Part shown: in pieces, positions 40,699-49,315 of the stretch
Layout of the letters: each line of letters begins with the position of its first letter
Position numbering within the stretch: the first letter of the stretch is position 1
Assembly (NCBI GenBank): GCA_964492485.1
Contig: CAZBKM010000012.1
Coordinates: forward strand, 1-64,000
Direction of reading: 5' to 3'
Origin: UBA5336 sp964492485
Lineage (GTDB): Bacteria; Pseudomonadota; Alphaproteobacteria; Caulobacterales; Hyphomonadaceae
DNA: 64,000 nt
The notes under the pieces: model-generated
What the model was told of the DNA's origin: nothing
Database searches by the model: none
What the model saw: only the letters and a program-made list of their open reading frames with translations
Position numbers and translations under genes: made by a program

Positions 40699-41637
40699 AT
40701 GCCGATTGACCGTAAGCCGCGCGAGCTGCCCCCCTCGCTGCTCGACATCTCCCGCGCGAAAAACGGCGCGATCGACGCGACAAGACGGAAATCGCTTGAT
40801 AGATGGACGCCGATGACAGCCGCATTCAAGACCCGTGTTGCGTCCGACAACTGGACGAACTTTTCCGTCCTGCGCCATGGGGCATTCGACGGTTTCCTTG
40901 TGACGTCGAAGAATTCCGGCACGCATTGGGTAAAGTACATGCTGGCCGTGGCGCTTGCGGAGACCCATGGACTGCCGCACCCGCGCTATTTTTCCGAGGA
41001 CGCGGTGCGCCCCTATATCGGCTGGCCCAAGGACGCCGCGGCCTTCCCCACCTTGCCGCGGCTGGCGTTCAGCCACACGATCCCGCATCGCCTGATCGAT
41101 TGGGACTGGGCGCGCAAGCTCGCCAAGCTTCCGCCTTACGCGCTGTGCATCCGCCATCCCATGGCGATCCTGGCCAGCCATTATGCGAAATGGTCGTATG
41201 ACATCCAGGTCGACTGGCTCACCTATCTGCGCGGGGATCCCGCCGGGAAGCGGTATCGCTGCGACATCTACTGGCTCGCAAGGTTCTGGAACCGTTGGGG
41301 CGATGTGGAGGCCCGGGCACCGGGCCTGATCCTGCGCGTGCCTTATGAAACCTCTCTTGAGGATCCCGAGCGCGCCCTGCGCGCCATCGCCGGCCATTGG
41401 GGCCTCACCCTGTCGGACCAGGCGATTGCCGCAGCGCTCAAAGCGGGCACGAAGGAGGAAATGGCACGCAAGGTCGATCCCGACGCCGAGCCCAACGTCC
41501 TCCAACGCCGCAGCGCCAGCTTGCAGGAGCAGTTTTCAGGTGAGGCCTGGGACGTTTACAGTCGGCAGGTCAGAGACCTGTTCCGCCACGATCTGGGCTA
41601 TGACCTCATGTCCCCCCCCAAACGGGCGGTCGCCTGA
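40699..41637 (+). CDS. Sulfotransferase-family protein
   Basis: The protein is about 312 aa from ATG 40699, or 274 aa from ATG 40813; neither start has a clear Shine-Dalgarno. The PAPS 5'-phosphosulfate loop is FLVTSKNSGTHWVKYML, where the usual TxPKSGTxW has become TSKNSGTHW. The 3'-phosphate motif is CIRHPMAILASHYAKW. Downstream strands fit the family. It would transfer sulfate from PAPS to an unknown acceptor, possibly a carbohydrate or lipid. It is flanked by an R1 repeat upstream and R2 downstream. Confidence 0.75.
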   Translation: MPIDRKPRELPPSLLDISRAKNGAIDATRRKSLDRWTPMTAAFKTRVASDNWTNFSVLRHGAFDGFLVTSKNSGTHWVKYMLAVALAETHGLPHPRYFSEDAVRPYIGWPKDAAAFPTLPRLAFSHTIPHRLIDWDWARKLAKLPPYALCIRHPMAILASHYAKWSYDIQVDWLTYLRGDPAGKRYRCDIYWLARFWNRWGDVEARAPGLILRVPYETSLEDPERALRAIAGHWGLTLSDQAIAAALKAGTKEEMARKVDPDAEPNVLQRRSASLQEQFSGEAWDVYSRQVRDLFRHDLGYDLMSPPKRAVA

Positions 41638-41649
41638 CCGATCCGCCTT

Positions 41650-41715
41650 GAAGCGGGTCTTTCATTGCGCGCTCCCGAACGGCGAACCGGTACCCACTTC
41701 GCCTGGAAGCGCTTC
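41650..41715 (+). repeat. Dispersed repeat R2, short copy
   Basis: The core CGAACCGGTACCCAC is at 41683-41697, followed by TTCGCCTGGAAGCGCTTC. Outer 6-bp arms GAAGCG (41650-41655) and CGCTTC (41710-41715) can pair. It fills nearly the whole 81-bp gap between the convergent sulfotransferase and DUF4167 genes. Confidence 0.8.
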
Positions 41716-41718
41716 ATA

Positions 41719-42468
41719 TCACTTCGCCGTTTCGGCCTCTGACGGGTTGTCGGACGGGCCCTGGGGGGTCGGCTCCTCGCTCTCGGCATCATGGCCATTG
41801 GCGCGGCGCGTGCGAGACAGCGTCTTCATGACGCCCGTATCTGGCGAGTCGTCGTTCTCGGATTCCTGGTGGGCGCCCTGGCTGGTAGTGTCGCCACCGT
41901 CCGAAGAGTCCGCCTCCCGCTTCCGATAGCTGCGGCGGCGGGGCCGCTTGGCGCGCTCCTCGCCCTCGCCATTACCGCCGTCCGGGCCGTCCTCGTCGCG
42001 ACGATTGCTGCTCGTGCCGGAGCCGCGGCCGGTCTCGCCGTCCTGATCCTCGTCGATGACGCGCAGCGGATCGGATTTGGACCCGCTCCCGCGTCCGCCA
42101 TGGCCTGGCTTGTCAAAGCCGTCCTCGCCAGTCTGATCCTGGGGGGCGGCATCGCTGCGGTCGGTGGCGTCATCGTCCTCGTCGTTCGAGTCGCGGTCGC
42201 CGGAACCCTCTCGCCTCGGCTTCTGGTTGGCCTGCATCGCCTCCAGGATCCGCTGGTAATGCTCGGCGTGCTGGAAGTACGCCTCGCTCATCACCCGGTC
42301 GCCGCTGGTCTGGGCGTCGCGCGCATATTGCAGGTATTTTTCCAGGATCTGCTGGGCCGACCCGCGAATCTTCACGTCGGGGCCATTGCTTTCGAAATGG
42401 CGGTTTATGTTGTTGTTATTGTTCGACCCGCCCCCTGACCGGCGGCTGCGCCCGCGTTGGCGTTTCAT
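41719..42468 (-). CDS. DUF4167 domain protein
   Basis: This 249-aa protein has the N-terminal DUF4167 domain: basic start, an Asn run (NNNNN), VKIRGSAQQILEKYLQYARD and YFQHAEHYQRIL. After residue 85 it is low-complexity, acidic and basic, rich in Asp, Gly, Arg, and likely disordered. The family lies beside prmC-prfA in many alphaproteobacteria, as here. The RNA-binding-like composition hints at a translation role, but this is not established. Confidence 0.85.
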   Translation of the reverse strand: MKRQRGRSRRSGGGSNNNNNINRHFESNGPDVKIRGSAQQILEKYLQYARDAQTSGDRVMSEAYFQHAEHYQRILEAMQANQKPRREGSGDRDSNDEDDDATDRSDAAPQDQTGEDGFDKPGHGGRGSGSKSDPLRVIDEDQDGETGRGSGTSSNRRDEDGPDGGNGEGEERAKRPRRRSYRKREADSSDGGDTTSQGAHQESENDDSPDTGVMKTLSRTRRANGHDAESEEPTPQGPSDNPSEAETAK

Positions 42469-42682
42469 TCATTCATCCCTGAACTGGCGGCCCATTCCGG
42501 GGCCCGCGTCTAAGTACTCGGAGAGCCCCCCGGCCCTCGTCGAATTTCGGTTCCTGCGCGAGTACGGTGTCCGTGACAGCGAGCAAATTTCAGACGCTGT
42601 CAGACCGAATCCGCCCCCTACGTAGCGTGCTCGGGCCTCCACGCCAAGCCCCCAGCCGATATTTGTTCGTCAGGAGGTCAGC

Positions 42683-43543
42683 CTACCGATCCGGTTGCCG
42701 GCCGACGACCACACGGTCGCGTCCTGCCATATCCTGCCGCACCCCCCAGCCGACAAAGCCGTGGGCGTCCATGAGCGCGGAGACATCCGCCGCCTGGTCG
42801 GCGCCGATCTCCAGAACGATCCAGGTGCCTGGCCTGACAGACCGGGCCGCCAGAGCGAGGATCGACCGGTACGCGTCAAGGCCGTCTTGTCCACCGTCAA
42901 GCGCCGCGCGAGGGTCGCCGTTGCGAACCTCCGGGTCCAGACCGGCGATGTCTGCAGAGCGGATATAGGGTGGGTTGGAGACAATCAGGTCGACGGTGCC
43001 GTATCCGGTCCAGCGCATCCAGTCGCAGACCGCCAGCTCTGCCCGGTCGCCAAGACCGAGCCTGTCCAAATTCTCGCGGGCAAGGGACAGGGCCGAAGGA
43101 TCCCGGTCGAGACCGATCCCTGTGACCTCCGGCCGCGCGGCGAGGATGGCCAGAAGGAGGCAGCCGCTTCCCGTGCCCAGGTCGGCAATTCGGGAGGCCG
43201 CGCCGGCCGGCAACAGATCCAGCGCCGCGTCCACCACGGCCTCGGAGTCGGAGCGCGGCACCAGTGCACGGGAATCGACCGACAGCGTTACGCCATGGAA
43301 TGCGACGTCGCCGGTCAGATGCGCCAGGGGTATATGGGCGGCGCGCCGCTCAACGAGAGCGTCCAGGCGCAGCCTGACATCGTCCGGCAAGGGGTCGCGA
43401 TCGCGGACCAGACAGGTGGTATCGTCCCAGCCGGTCACGTGCCGCAACAGAATGCGGGCTTCCTGCTCGGCCGCCGCTATGCCCGCCTGCGCCAGGCGCG
43501 CCCTGGCACGGCGCCGGGCCGCCCCGGCGGTGGGTGCCGTCAC
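42683..43543 (-). CDS. prmC: Peptide chain release factor N5-glutamine methyltransferase
   Basis: This 286-aa class I methyltransferase has the SAM motif IADLGTGSGCLLLAIL and the catalytic NPPY in IVSNPPYIRSADI. The helical N-terminal domain recognises release factors. It methylates the GGQ glutamine of RF1/RF2. The ATG overlaps the prfA stop by 4 bp. Confidence 0.95.
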   Translation of the reverse strand: MTAPTAGAARRRARARLAQAGIAAAEQEARILLRHVTGWDDTTCLVRDRDPLPDDVRLRLDALVERRAAHIPLAHLTGDVAFHGVTLSVDSRALVPRSDSEAVVDAALDLLPAGAASRIADLGTGSGCLLLAILAARPEVTGIGLDRDPSALSLARENLDRLGLGDRAELAVCDWMRWTGYGTVDLIVSNPPYIRSADIAGLDPEVRNGDPRAALDGGQDGLDAYRSILALAARSVRPGTWIVLEIGADQAADVSALMDAHGFVGWGVRQDMAGRDRVVVGRQPDR

Positions 43544-44616
43544 GCGGCATCCTCCATGGCCGCCAGCCGGCGGGCCTGGTCCTCGGTGCGCAGGGCATCG
43601 ATCACGTCCGACAGGGCGTCGCCCGCAACGATCTTGTCGAGATTGTAGAGGGTCAAATTGATGCGGTGGTCGGTGACCCGGCCCTGCGGAAAGTTGTAGG
43701 TCCGCACCTTCTCCGACCGGTCGCCCGAGCCGACCATTTCCTTGCGCGCGCCGGCACGCGCGGCGTCCTTGGCCTCGCGTTCGCGTTCATAGAGCCGAAC
43801 CTTCAGCATCTCGAGCGCCTTTTCCCGGTTCACATGCTGGGACTTTTCCGACGACGTCGTCACGATGCCCGTCGGCAGGTGCGTGACGCGCACGGCGCTG
43901 TCGGTCGTGTTGACATGCTGGCCGCCCGCGCCTGAAGCCCGCATGGTGTCGACACGGATATCCTCCGGCCGGATCTCGATCTCGATGTTCTCAGGTGCAG
44001 GCAGGACAGCCACCGTGGCGGCCGAGGTATGGATGCGGCCTCCGCTTTCGGTTTCCGGCACCCTCTGGACCCGGTGCACCCCGCTTTCGAACTTCAGGTG
44101 TGCGAAGACCATGTCGCCCGACACGTTCGCCACGATTTCCTTGAAGCCGCCGGCGTCACCGTCCGAGACCGACACGACATCGACCTTCCAGCCCATCGTC
44201 TGGGCGTAGCGGGTGTACATGCGCCAGAGATCGCCTGCAAACAGCGCCGCTTCATCGCCGCCCGTGCCGGCGCGGATCTCGAGCACGACATCTGCCTTGT
44301 CGTCCTCGTCGCGGGGCAGCAGCAGCAGCTGAACATCTTGCTCCAGGGCCGGCAAGCGCGCCTTGAGCGCGTAGTATTCCTCCCGCGCCAGCTCCGCCAT
44401 CTCGCGGTCCTCACCCTCCATCAGGGCTTCGGCCTCGTGCAGGCCCTGCCGGGCCGAGATGAGTTCACGTGCCCGGTCGACAACGGGCTTCAGCTCGGAA
44501 TGTTCCTTGGAGAGCGCCACGATTTCGCCGGGGTCGCTGGCCGCACCCATGCGGGCCTCGACTTCCTCGAACCGGTCGATGACCTGCTCCAGACGGGAAT
44601 GGGGGATGGTTGCCAT
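43540..44616 (-). CDS. prfA: Peptide chain release factor 1
   Basis: This 358-aa protein has the GGQ motif in GAGGQHVNTTDSAVR, which triggers peptide release, and a stop-codon recognition region near ESGGRIHTSAATVAVLP (PxT-like region of RF1 is replaced by the family's typical domain). It recognises UAA and UAG. It is the substrate of PrmC encoded next to it. Confidence 0.95.
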   Translation of the reverse strand: MATIPHSRLEQVIDRFEEVEARMGAASDPGEIVALSKEHSELKPVVDRARELISARQGLHEAEALMEGEDREMAELAREEYYALKARLPALEQDVQLLLLPRDEDDKADVVLEIRAGTGGDEAALFAGDLWRMYTRYAQTMGWKVDVVSVSDGDAGGFKEIVANVSGDMVFAHLKFESGVHRVQRVPETESGGRIHTSAATVAVLPAPENIEIEIRPEDIRVDTMRASGAGGQHVNTTDSAVRVTHLPTGIVTTSSEKSQHVNREKALEMLKVRLYEREREAKDAARAGARKEMVGSGDRSEKVRTYNFPQGRVTDHRINLTLYNLDKIVAGDALSDVIDALRTEDQARRLAAMEDAA

Positions 44617-44686
44617 TCCGCCGATTTAGTCTGCTTCCCTCGCCGGGGGAAGCACCCCCCGGCGCCGGGTTGCCGGCCAGAGCCCG

Positions 44687-45175
44687 TCAACCGAGGACCC
44701 GAACGACTTCCTTTCCTGCAAGCACGAAGAGGGCCAGCGACGCCAGCACGAAGACCAGGAAGCGTACCAGGACGGCAGAAGACAGGGCCTGGACCAGAGA
44801 ATGGACCACGCGCAGCGCCACATAGGTCCAGGCCGCGAAAAGTCCGAGCGTGTCGGCACCCCCCGTCAGCGCGGCAAAGGCCATCAACGCATAGAAGACC
44901 GTCGGCTGTTCGTGGAGGTGGTTGTAGTTGTCGGCTACGGCCCGGACGCTGGAGGGCAGCTTTTCATTGTGACCGGAGTCCGGATGGCGGGCCTTGTTGG
45001 GATCGATCTTTGCGGCCTGCATCGCCGGTATGCGCGTTGCGAACATCCAGACCCACATCACCAGGGTCCAGACGACAAGCGCCAGCACCGGCAGCAGAAA
45101 CGCGGTCAACTCCTGAGCCTGCGCGGCGCGCAACGCGTCGAGCGCGGTTTCGAGTTCACCAAGCTCTGCGTTCAT
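44687..45175 (-). CDS. MAPEG-family membrane protein
   Basis: This 162-aa protein has four TM segments. The motif VADNYNHLHEQPTVFYALM is the MAPEG signature (Asn, His and Glu around the glutathione-binding helix). TRIPAMQAAKIDP precedes it. Eukaryotic members act in eicosanoid and glutathione metabolism; bacterial roles are mostly unknown. GGAGGG 5 nt before ATG 45175 rejects a longer frame to 45253. Confidence 0.85.
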   Translation of the reverse strand: MNAELGELETALDALRAAQAQELTAFLLPVLALVVWTLVMWVWMFATRIPAMQAAKIDPNKARHPDSGHNEKLPSSVRAVADNYNHLHEQPTVFYALMAFAALTGGADTLGLFAAWTYVALRVVHSLVQALSSAVLVRFLVFVLASLALFVLAGKEVVRVLG

Positions 45176-45242
45176 CGGTCCCTCCCTGCCATTATCTGAG
45201 GACTGAAGCCTTACGGCGTCCGCGCCGGCCTGGGAAGCGTCC

Positions 45243-46532
45243 TCAGCCGCCATTCCCGGTTTGCGGTGCGCCGAGATGCGCCGTCAGGAAGGACAGAATC
45301 GCCTCCATGTCACGCTGGTCGGTGCCATGGCCGCCCGGCCGGAGAAAATAGGCGAGGCAGTCGGCGGGCTGGAAGACCGACATGGCTGGCAGACCCGCGC
45401 AGCCTGGCGCGTGCAGCCTGTAGATCGGCAGCGCGCCCCGTGCCGCTCGGAACGTCGAATTCGGATCGGACCATACGTCCCGCCGGGCGTTTCCGAGGAA
45501 GACCGGACGCGGGGCGTTCAGGGCGAGCAGCTGGTGCTGGTCTACCGGCAACGCATCTGTGCGCCCGGCATAGGCCGCAAAGGCGGGGTCGAACCAGTGC
45601 GGATAGCGCCGGGTGATGCGCGCGACACCTTCTCCGACGGGCGAGCGGGAGAGCGCCGCGCCGCCGAAGCCCGACTGATGGCTGACGACCGCCGCGATGC
45701 GGGGGTCCCAGGCGCCCGCAATCAGGGCCGCCTTGCCATGTCGCGAATGCCCGAACACGGCGATCCGCCGTGCGTCCAGCTCCGGATCGACGGCCAGGAC
45801 GTCGATGGCCGCCTTGTAGCCATAAGCCCAAGCCATCAGGGCGCCGCTGGCCTGTTGATCTGCCCCGGGCGAATCCGGCGTATCCGGCGGTACGAGACCC
45901 GCCAGGACGGCACCGGCCCGCCGCGCGGAATCCGGCACGATGTCCGACGCGTGGAAGTTCGCATAGGCGAAGCCGGCGTCGAACACCTGCGCCATCGGGA
46001 CGGTCGCGATGTACTCGCCGAAAACGAACTCGAACGGCCAGGGCACATCGGTCGAGGTGCAAGCCTGGCCCTCCGGGTCGGTCAGGCTGCTGGAGGCGAA
46101 GACATAGCAATTGCTGACGAAGCTCTGACCCACGATCACCGGATGAGGTCCGGCTTCCCGATCCGCAGGCCGGGCGAGTCCCAGTCGAAAGTCGCGTGCC
46201 CCGTCGCCGTGCCCGATCCGTACGACCCATTCCTCGAGCACGCCCCGGCCGGCAAGATAGTCAGGATCGGCAACCCGCCGGGAGATCCGTTTGACGGGCA
46301 AGCCTTCCGGCCACGGGCCATAGACATGCGCCTCGAAGGCGTGCTTCAGGGCCGCGCGCTGATCGCGCCAGGCCTCAAGCGTGTCGGCCGCAATGGCGGG
46401 ATGGGGCGCCGGCTTGTTCCCGATTTCGAGGCTCGCATAGTTCAGGCCCAGCATGGTGCAGTTGGCCACCACAAGGCCGCCGAGGCCGAGAAGAAGAAGC
46501 CGACCTGTCCATGCGAGCACCGTTTTCCACAC
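45243..46532 (-). CDS. Alpha/beta-hydrolase, CE15 (glucuronoyl esterase)-like
   Basis: This 429-aa protein has an N-terminal hydrophobic anchor or signal. The nucleophile elbow is FGHSRHGKAALIAGAWD, then SHQSGFGGAALSR and YPHWF, matching the GCSRxGKGA, ExSGxGGA and HWF motifs of CE15 esterases. The likely catalytic His is in GGHGTDQRD. CE15 enzymes cut ester bonds between glucuronic acid and lignin alcohols, but this remote member may use another ester. No sugar-utilisation genes are adjacent. It is divergent from the DUF1214 gene. Confidence 0.75.
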   Translation of the reverse strand: MWKTVLAWTGRLLLLGLGGLVVANCTMLGLNYASLEIGNKPAPHPAIAADTLEAWRDQRAALKHAFEAHVYGPWPEGLPVKRISRRVADPDYLAGRGVLEEWVVRIGHGDGARDFRLGLARPADREAGPHPVIVGQSFVSNCYVFASSSLTDPEGQACTSTDVPWPFEFVFGEYIATVPMAQVFDAGFAYANFHASDIVPDSARRAGAVLAGLVPPDTPDSPGADQQASGALMAWAYGYKAAIDVLAVDPELDARRIAVFGHSRHGKAALIAGAWDPRIAAVVSHQSGFGGAALSRSPVGEGVARITRRYPHWFDPAFAAYAGRTDALPVDQHQLLALNAPRPVFLGNARRDVWSDPNSTFRAARGALPIYRLHAPGCAGLPAMSVFQPADCLAYFLRPGGHGTDQRDMEAILSFLTAHLGAPQTGNGG

Positions 46533-46696
46533 GTCCCGCCGTGCCTCCGCCCTGCACGGGCCTCCACCGTGCCCGACGGTGCAGTGCTAGGTTAGAGTCC
46601 GGCGGATTAGAACCCCCTGGCGCAGCGTTTCCGGCGAGCTGGCCATCCCGATACCGGACGAGCAGTCCGGACACGGGGTGAGGCAAGGAGGATCCG

Positions 46697-47419
46697 TTGC
46701 CGCAGGCAGGTTCCTGGCCTGGTGCATTCCCGTTTCGTGCTTCCCGCCCGTGGGATTTGGTGGCAAGAGTCCAAGCCGTGCCGGGAAGCATCTATTTTTC
46801 TCTCTGGGCTCTGGCGGGCCTCGTCCTGGGAACGCTCAGCGCGCTCTGGGCGGGCGGCCTGTTCGGGTACGGACCACAGTTCGGACAAGCGGTCTCGGTC
46901 AAGGGCTGGCAAAGCGATTGGTCGATCGGCTCGCAGGCCGCCAACCCCTGGCTGCGGGCCCGAATCGCGCGCCATGGACTTCTGGCGCTGCGCAAGGACG
47001 AAGCCGTCTATTTCACCCGGTCGACGGATGCCGAGGGGCGTGTGCTGAGGTCGACCTGCGACTATCGCCTCAGCGGGGGCTCCCAGCCCGCCGCGTGGTG
47101 GTCCATCACGCTTTATGCCGCGGGCAGCCGCCTGCCGATGAACACCGACTCGGCCCTGTCCATTGATGCAACGCAGGTGGCCGAGGCGGCCAGCCAGTCT
47201 GCCAACCAGTCGGGCAGCCAGTCGGGCGCGACCTGGGCCGCGACGATCTCGCCCGAGCAGCCCGGATCGGGTGGGCTTTGGCTGTCCTCCCGCGGCGCGG
47301 ACCGGTTTGACCTGACCCTGCGGCTCTACCGGCCGGATGCCGCCGTGCTGGAGTCGCCCGAACAGACCCTCGCCCCGCCATTGATCGAACGGACCACCTG
47401 TCGGGGGGCACCCGAATGA
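46697..47419 (+). CDS. DUF1214 domain protein, membrane-anchored
   Basis: The protein is 240 aa from TTG 46697, backed by a strong AAGGAGG at 46686-46692 with 5-nt spacing. One TM helix (IYFSLWALAGLVLGTLSAL) anchors a periplasmic domain with WWSITLYAAGSRLPMNTDS and LWLSSRGADRFDL, the DUF1214 C-terminal motifs. A Ser/Gln/Asn stretch lies near residue 165. The stop overlaps the next gene's ATG by 4 bp. In other organisms DUF1254 and DUF1214 are often fused; here they are split. Confidence 0.75.
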   Translation: MPQAGSWPGAFPFRASRPWDLVARVQAVPGSIYFSLWALAGLVLGTLSALWAGGLFGYGPQFGQAVSVKGWQSDWSIGSQAANPWLRARIARHGLLALRKDEAVYFTRSTDAEGRVLRSTCDYRLSGGSQPAAWWSITLYAAGSRLPMNTDSALSIDATQVAEAASQSANQSGSQSGATWAATISPEQPGSGGLWLSSRGADRFDLTLRLYRPDAAVLESPEQTLAPPLIERTTCRGAPE

Positions 47420-47958
47420 AGCGGATCTGGCCGGGCCTGTTCCTGTTTCTGGGCGTGGCGCTCGCCGCCCATGCGGTGACGCTGCACTTGATCCCTGTAC
47501 AGATCATGTCGGTGGTCCGGGATCGGCTGGCGACAGCGGGCCTGCCGGAGAATGCGTGGCGCCTGGCTCCAAAGGTCTCGCCACAGAGCCAGACCGTCGT
47601 CCGCCCGGCCCCGGATCTTGCCTATTCCATCTGCCTGGTGGACCTGTCTGAAGGTCCGGTCCGGATCGAAGGCGCCGCCTGGGAGCGATATGCATCCCTG
47701 TCGGTGTTCGATCGTCGAACCGACAATCTTTTCGTCACCTCACTGGACTCGCGTGAGCCGGGGCCGCGCGGCGTGATCCTCCATGCGGCCGACGCACCCG
47801 CGCCAGGCGGTCAGGCAGAGCTCGACCTTCCCAGCCTGGCGGTGGAGGGCAATGAGGCGCTTGCCCTGATCCGGCGGCTTGCGCCGACGCAGGCCCTCTA
47901 TGACCAGGTCGCCGAATTGTCGCCTGCTGACCGCTGTGAAGTCCTTCCAGGCGAGTGA
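47416..47958 (+). CDS. DUF1254-like domain protein
   Basis: This 180-aa protein has an N-terminal TM or signal segment. RPAPDLAYSICLVDLSEGPV matches the RxNxDTLYSxxxxDLSxGP motif of DUF1254, followed by RYASLSVFDRRTDNLF. It lacks the N-terminal part of full-length DUF1254 proteins. It is translationally coupled to the DUF1214 gene, so the two probably act together at the envelope. Function unknown. Confidence 0.75.
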   Translation: MKRIWPGLFLFLGVALAAHAVTLHLIPVQIMSVVRDRLATAGLPENAWRLAPKVSPQSQTVVRPAPDLAYSICLVDLSEGPVRIEGAAWERYASLSVFDRRTDNLFVTSLDSREPGPRGVILHAADAPAPGGQAELDLPSLAVEGNEALALIRRLAPTQALYDQVAELSPADRCEVLPGE

Positions 47959-48010
47959 CCCGGCGAGGCCTGCATTGGCCCCCCGGACGTGAGCGGCGCC
48001 CTCGGCAATC

Positions 48011-48074
48011 GGCGCTTCCCCGCGTGTCGAACCGGTTCCCACCGTGGATGGACGCGCCGGGACCTGGAAGCGCC
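48011..48074 (+). repeat. Dispersed repeat R2, short copy
   Basis: The core CGAACCGGTTCCCAC (48028-48042) lies within a 9-bp inverted repeat, GGCGCTTCC (48011-48019) and GGAAGCGCC (48066-48074). It sits between the convergent DUF1254 and ispG genes. Confidence 0.8.
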
Positions 48075-48081
48075 TGGCGCG

Positions 48082-49221
48082 CTACTCTGCGGCTTTCGGT
48101 GCGTGTTCAGGATCGCGGGCGGCGCGCATCTCGGCGGCCTTCGCCTCCACCTGCTCGACGATATGCTCGATCATGTCGGCATTCGAAACCTTGTGATCGG
48201 GCTTGCCCGCCATATACATCATTCCGGCTTCCTTGCCGCCGCCGGTGAAGCCCAGATCCGTCATGGCGGCTTCGCCCGGGCCATTCACGACGCACCCGAT
48301 GATCGAGAGCGAGATCGGCTCGGAAATATGGGCCAGGCGCGCTTCCAGGGTTTCCACCGTCTTGATGACGTCGAATCCCTGTCGGGCGCAGGAGGGGCAG
48401 GCAATGATGTTTACCCCGCGCGTGCGGAGGTTCAGGCTCTTCAGGATGTCGTAGCCGACCCGGATCTCCTCCACCGGATCGGCAGAGAGGGACACGCGGA
48501 TCGTGTCTCCGATGCCTGCCCAGAGCAGATTGCCCAGTCCGATGGAGGATTTCACCGTCCCGGACCGCAGTCCCCCGGCCTCGGTTATGCCGAGATGCAG
48601 CGGCGCATCGGTCGCCTCGGCAAGCGCCATGTAGGCCGCTACCGTCAGGAACACATCTGACGCCTTCACCGAGATCTTGTAGTCGTGGAACCCGTGGTCA
48701 TCGAGGATGCGCGCATGGTCGAGGGCACTTTCGACCATCGCCTCGGGGCAGGGTTCGCCGTACTTCTCCAGAAGGTGACGCTCGAGCGAGCCCGCATTCA
48801 CCCCGATCCGGATCGAGCAGCCATGGTCGCGCGCGGCGTCAACGACCTCGCGAACCCGGTCCTGGCTGCCGATATTGCCCGGATTGATCCTCAGGCAGGC
48901 AGCGCCGGCCTTGGCCGCTTCTATTCCGCGACGGTAGTGGAAGTGGATATCCGCCACAAGCGGAACGCGTGCCTCCCTGGCGATGGTGCGGAAGGCCGTT
49001 GTGCTCTCCTCGTCGGGGCAGGAAACGCGGACAATGTCGGCGCCGGCCTCTTCCAGCGCGTGAATCTGATTCAGGGTCGCGCGCGGGTCCGTGGTCGGGG
49101 TATTCGTCATAGACTGCACGCTGATCGGCGCATCGCCGCCCACCTCGACGGTGCCGACCCTGATCTTGCGTGACGGGCGGCGTTCGATCGAGCGCCACGG
49201 ACGGATGGGGTTATGGGTCAT
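48082..49221 (-). CDS. ispG: 4-hydroxy-3-methylbut-2-enyl diphosphate synthase
   Basis: This 379-aa enzyme has the iron-sulfur cysteine motif IIACPSCARQGFDV and a third Cys in SIIGCVVNGPGEA. The N-terminal TIM-barrel part has ALEEAGADIVRVSCPDEE. It makes HMBPP from MEcPP in the MEP isoprenoid route. It lies downstream of the rodZ-like gene (94-bp gap), a common arrangement. Confidence 0.96.
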   Translation of the reverse strand: MTHNPIRPWRSIERRPSRKIRVGTVEVGGDAPISVQSMTNTPTTDPRATLNQIHALEEAGADIVRVSCPDEESTTAFRTIAREARVPLVADIHFHYRRGIEAAKAGAACLRINPGNIGSQDRVREVVDAARDHGCSIRIGVNAGSLERHLLEKYGEPCPEAMVESALDHARILDDHGFHDYKISVKASDVFLTVAAYMALAEATDAPLHLGITEAGGLRSGTVKSSIGLGNLLWAGIGDTIRVSLSADPVEEIRVGYDILKSLNLRTRGVNIIACPSCARQGFDVIKTVETLEARLAHISEPISLSIIGCVVNGPGEAAMTDLGFTGGGKEAGMMYMAGKPDHKVSNADMIEHIVEQVEAKAAEMRAARDPEHAPKAAE

Positions 49222-49315
49222 CGCCTCGCCTCCGCGACCATGCGGTTATCAGCGCTACATGGCGTGTGCGACCCGCCGGGTAAAGGCGGACACGGTCGGG
49301 TTTTCTCAGGTCGGG

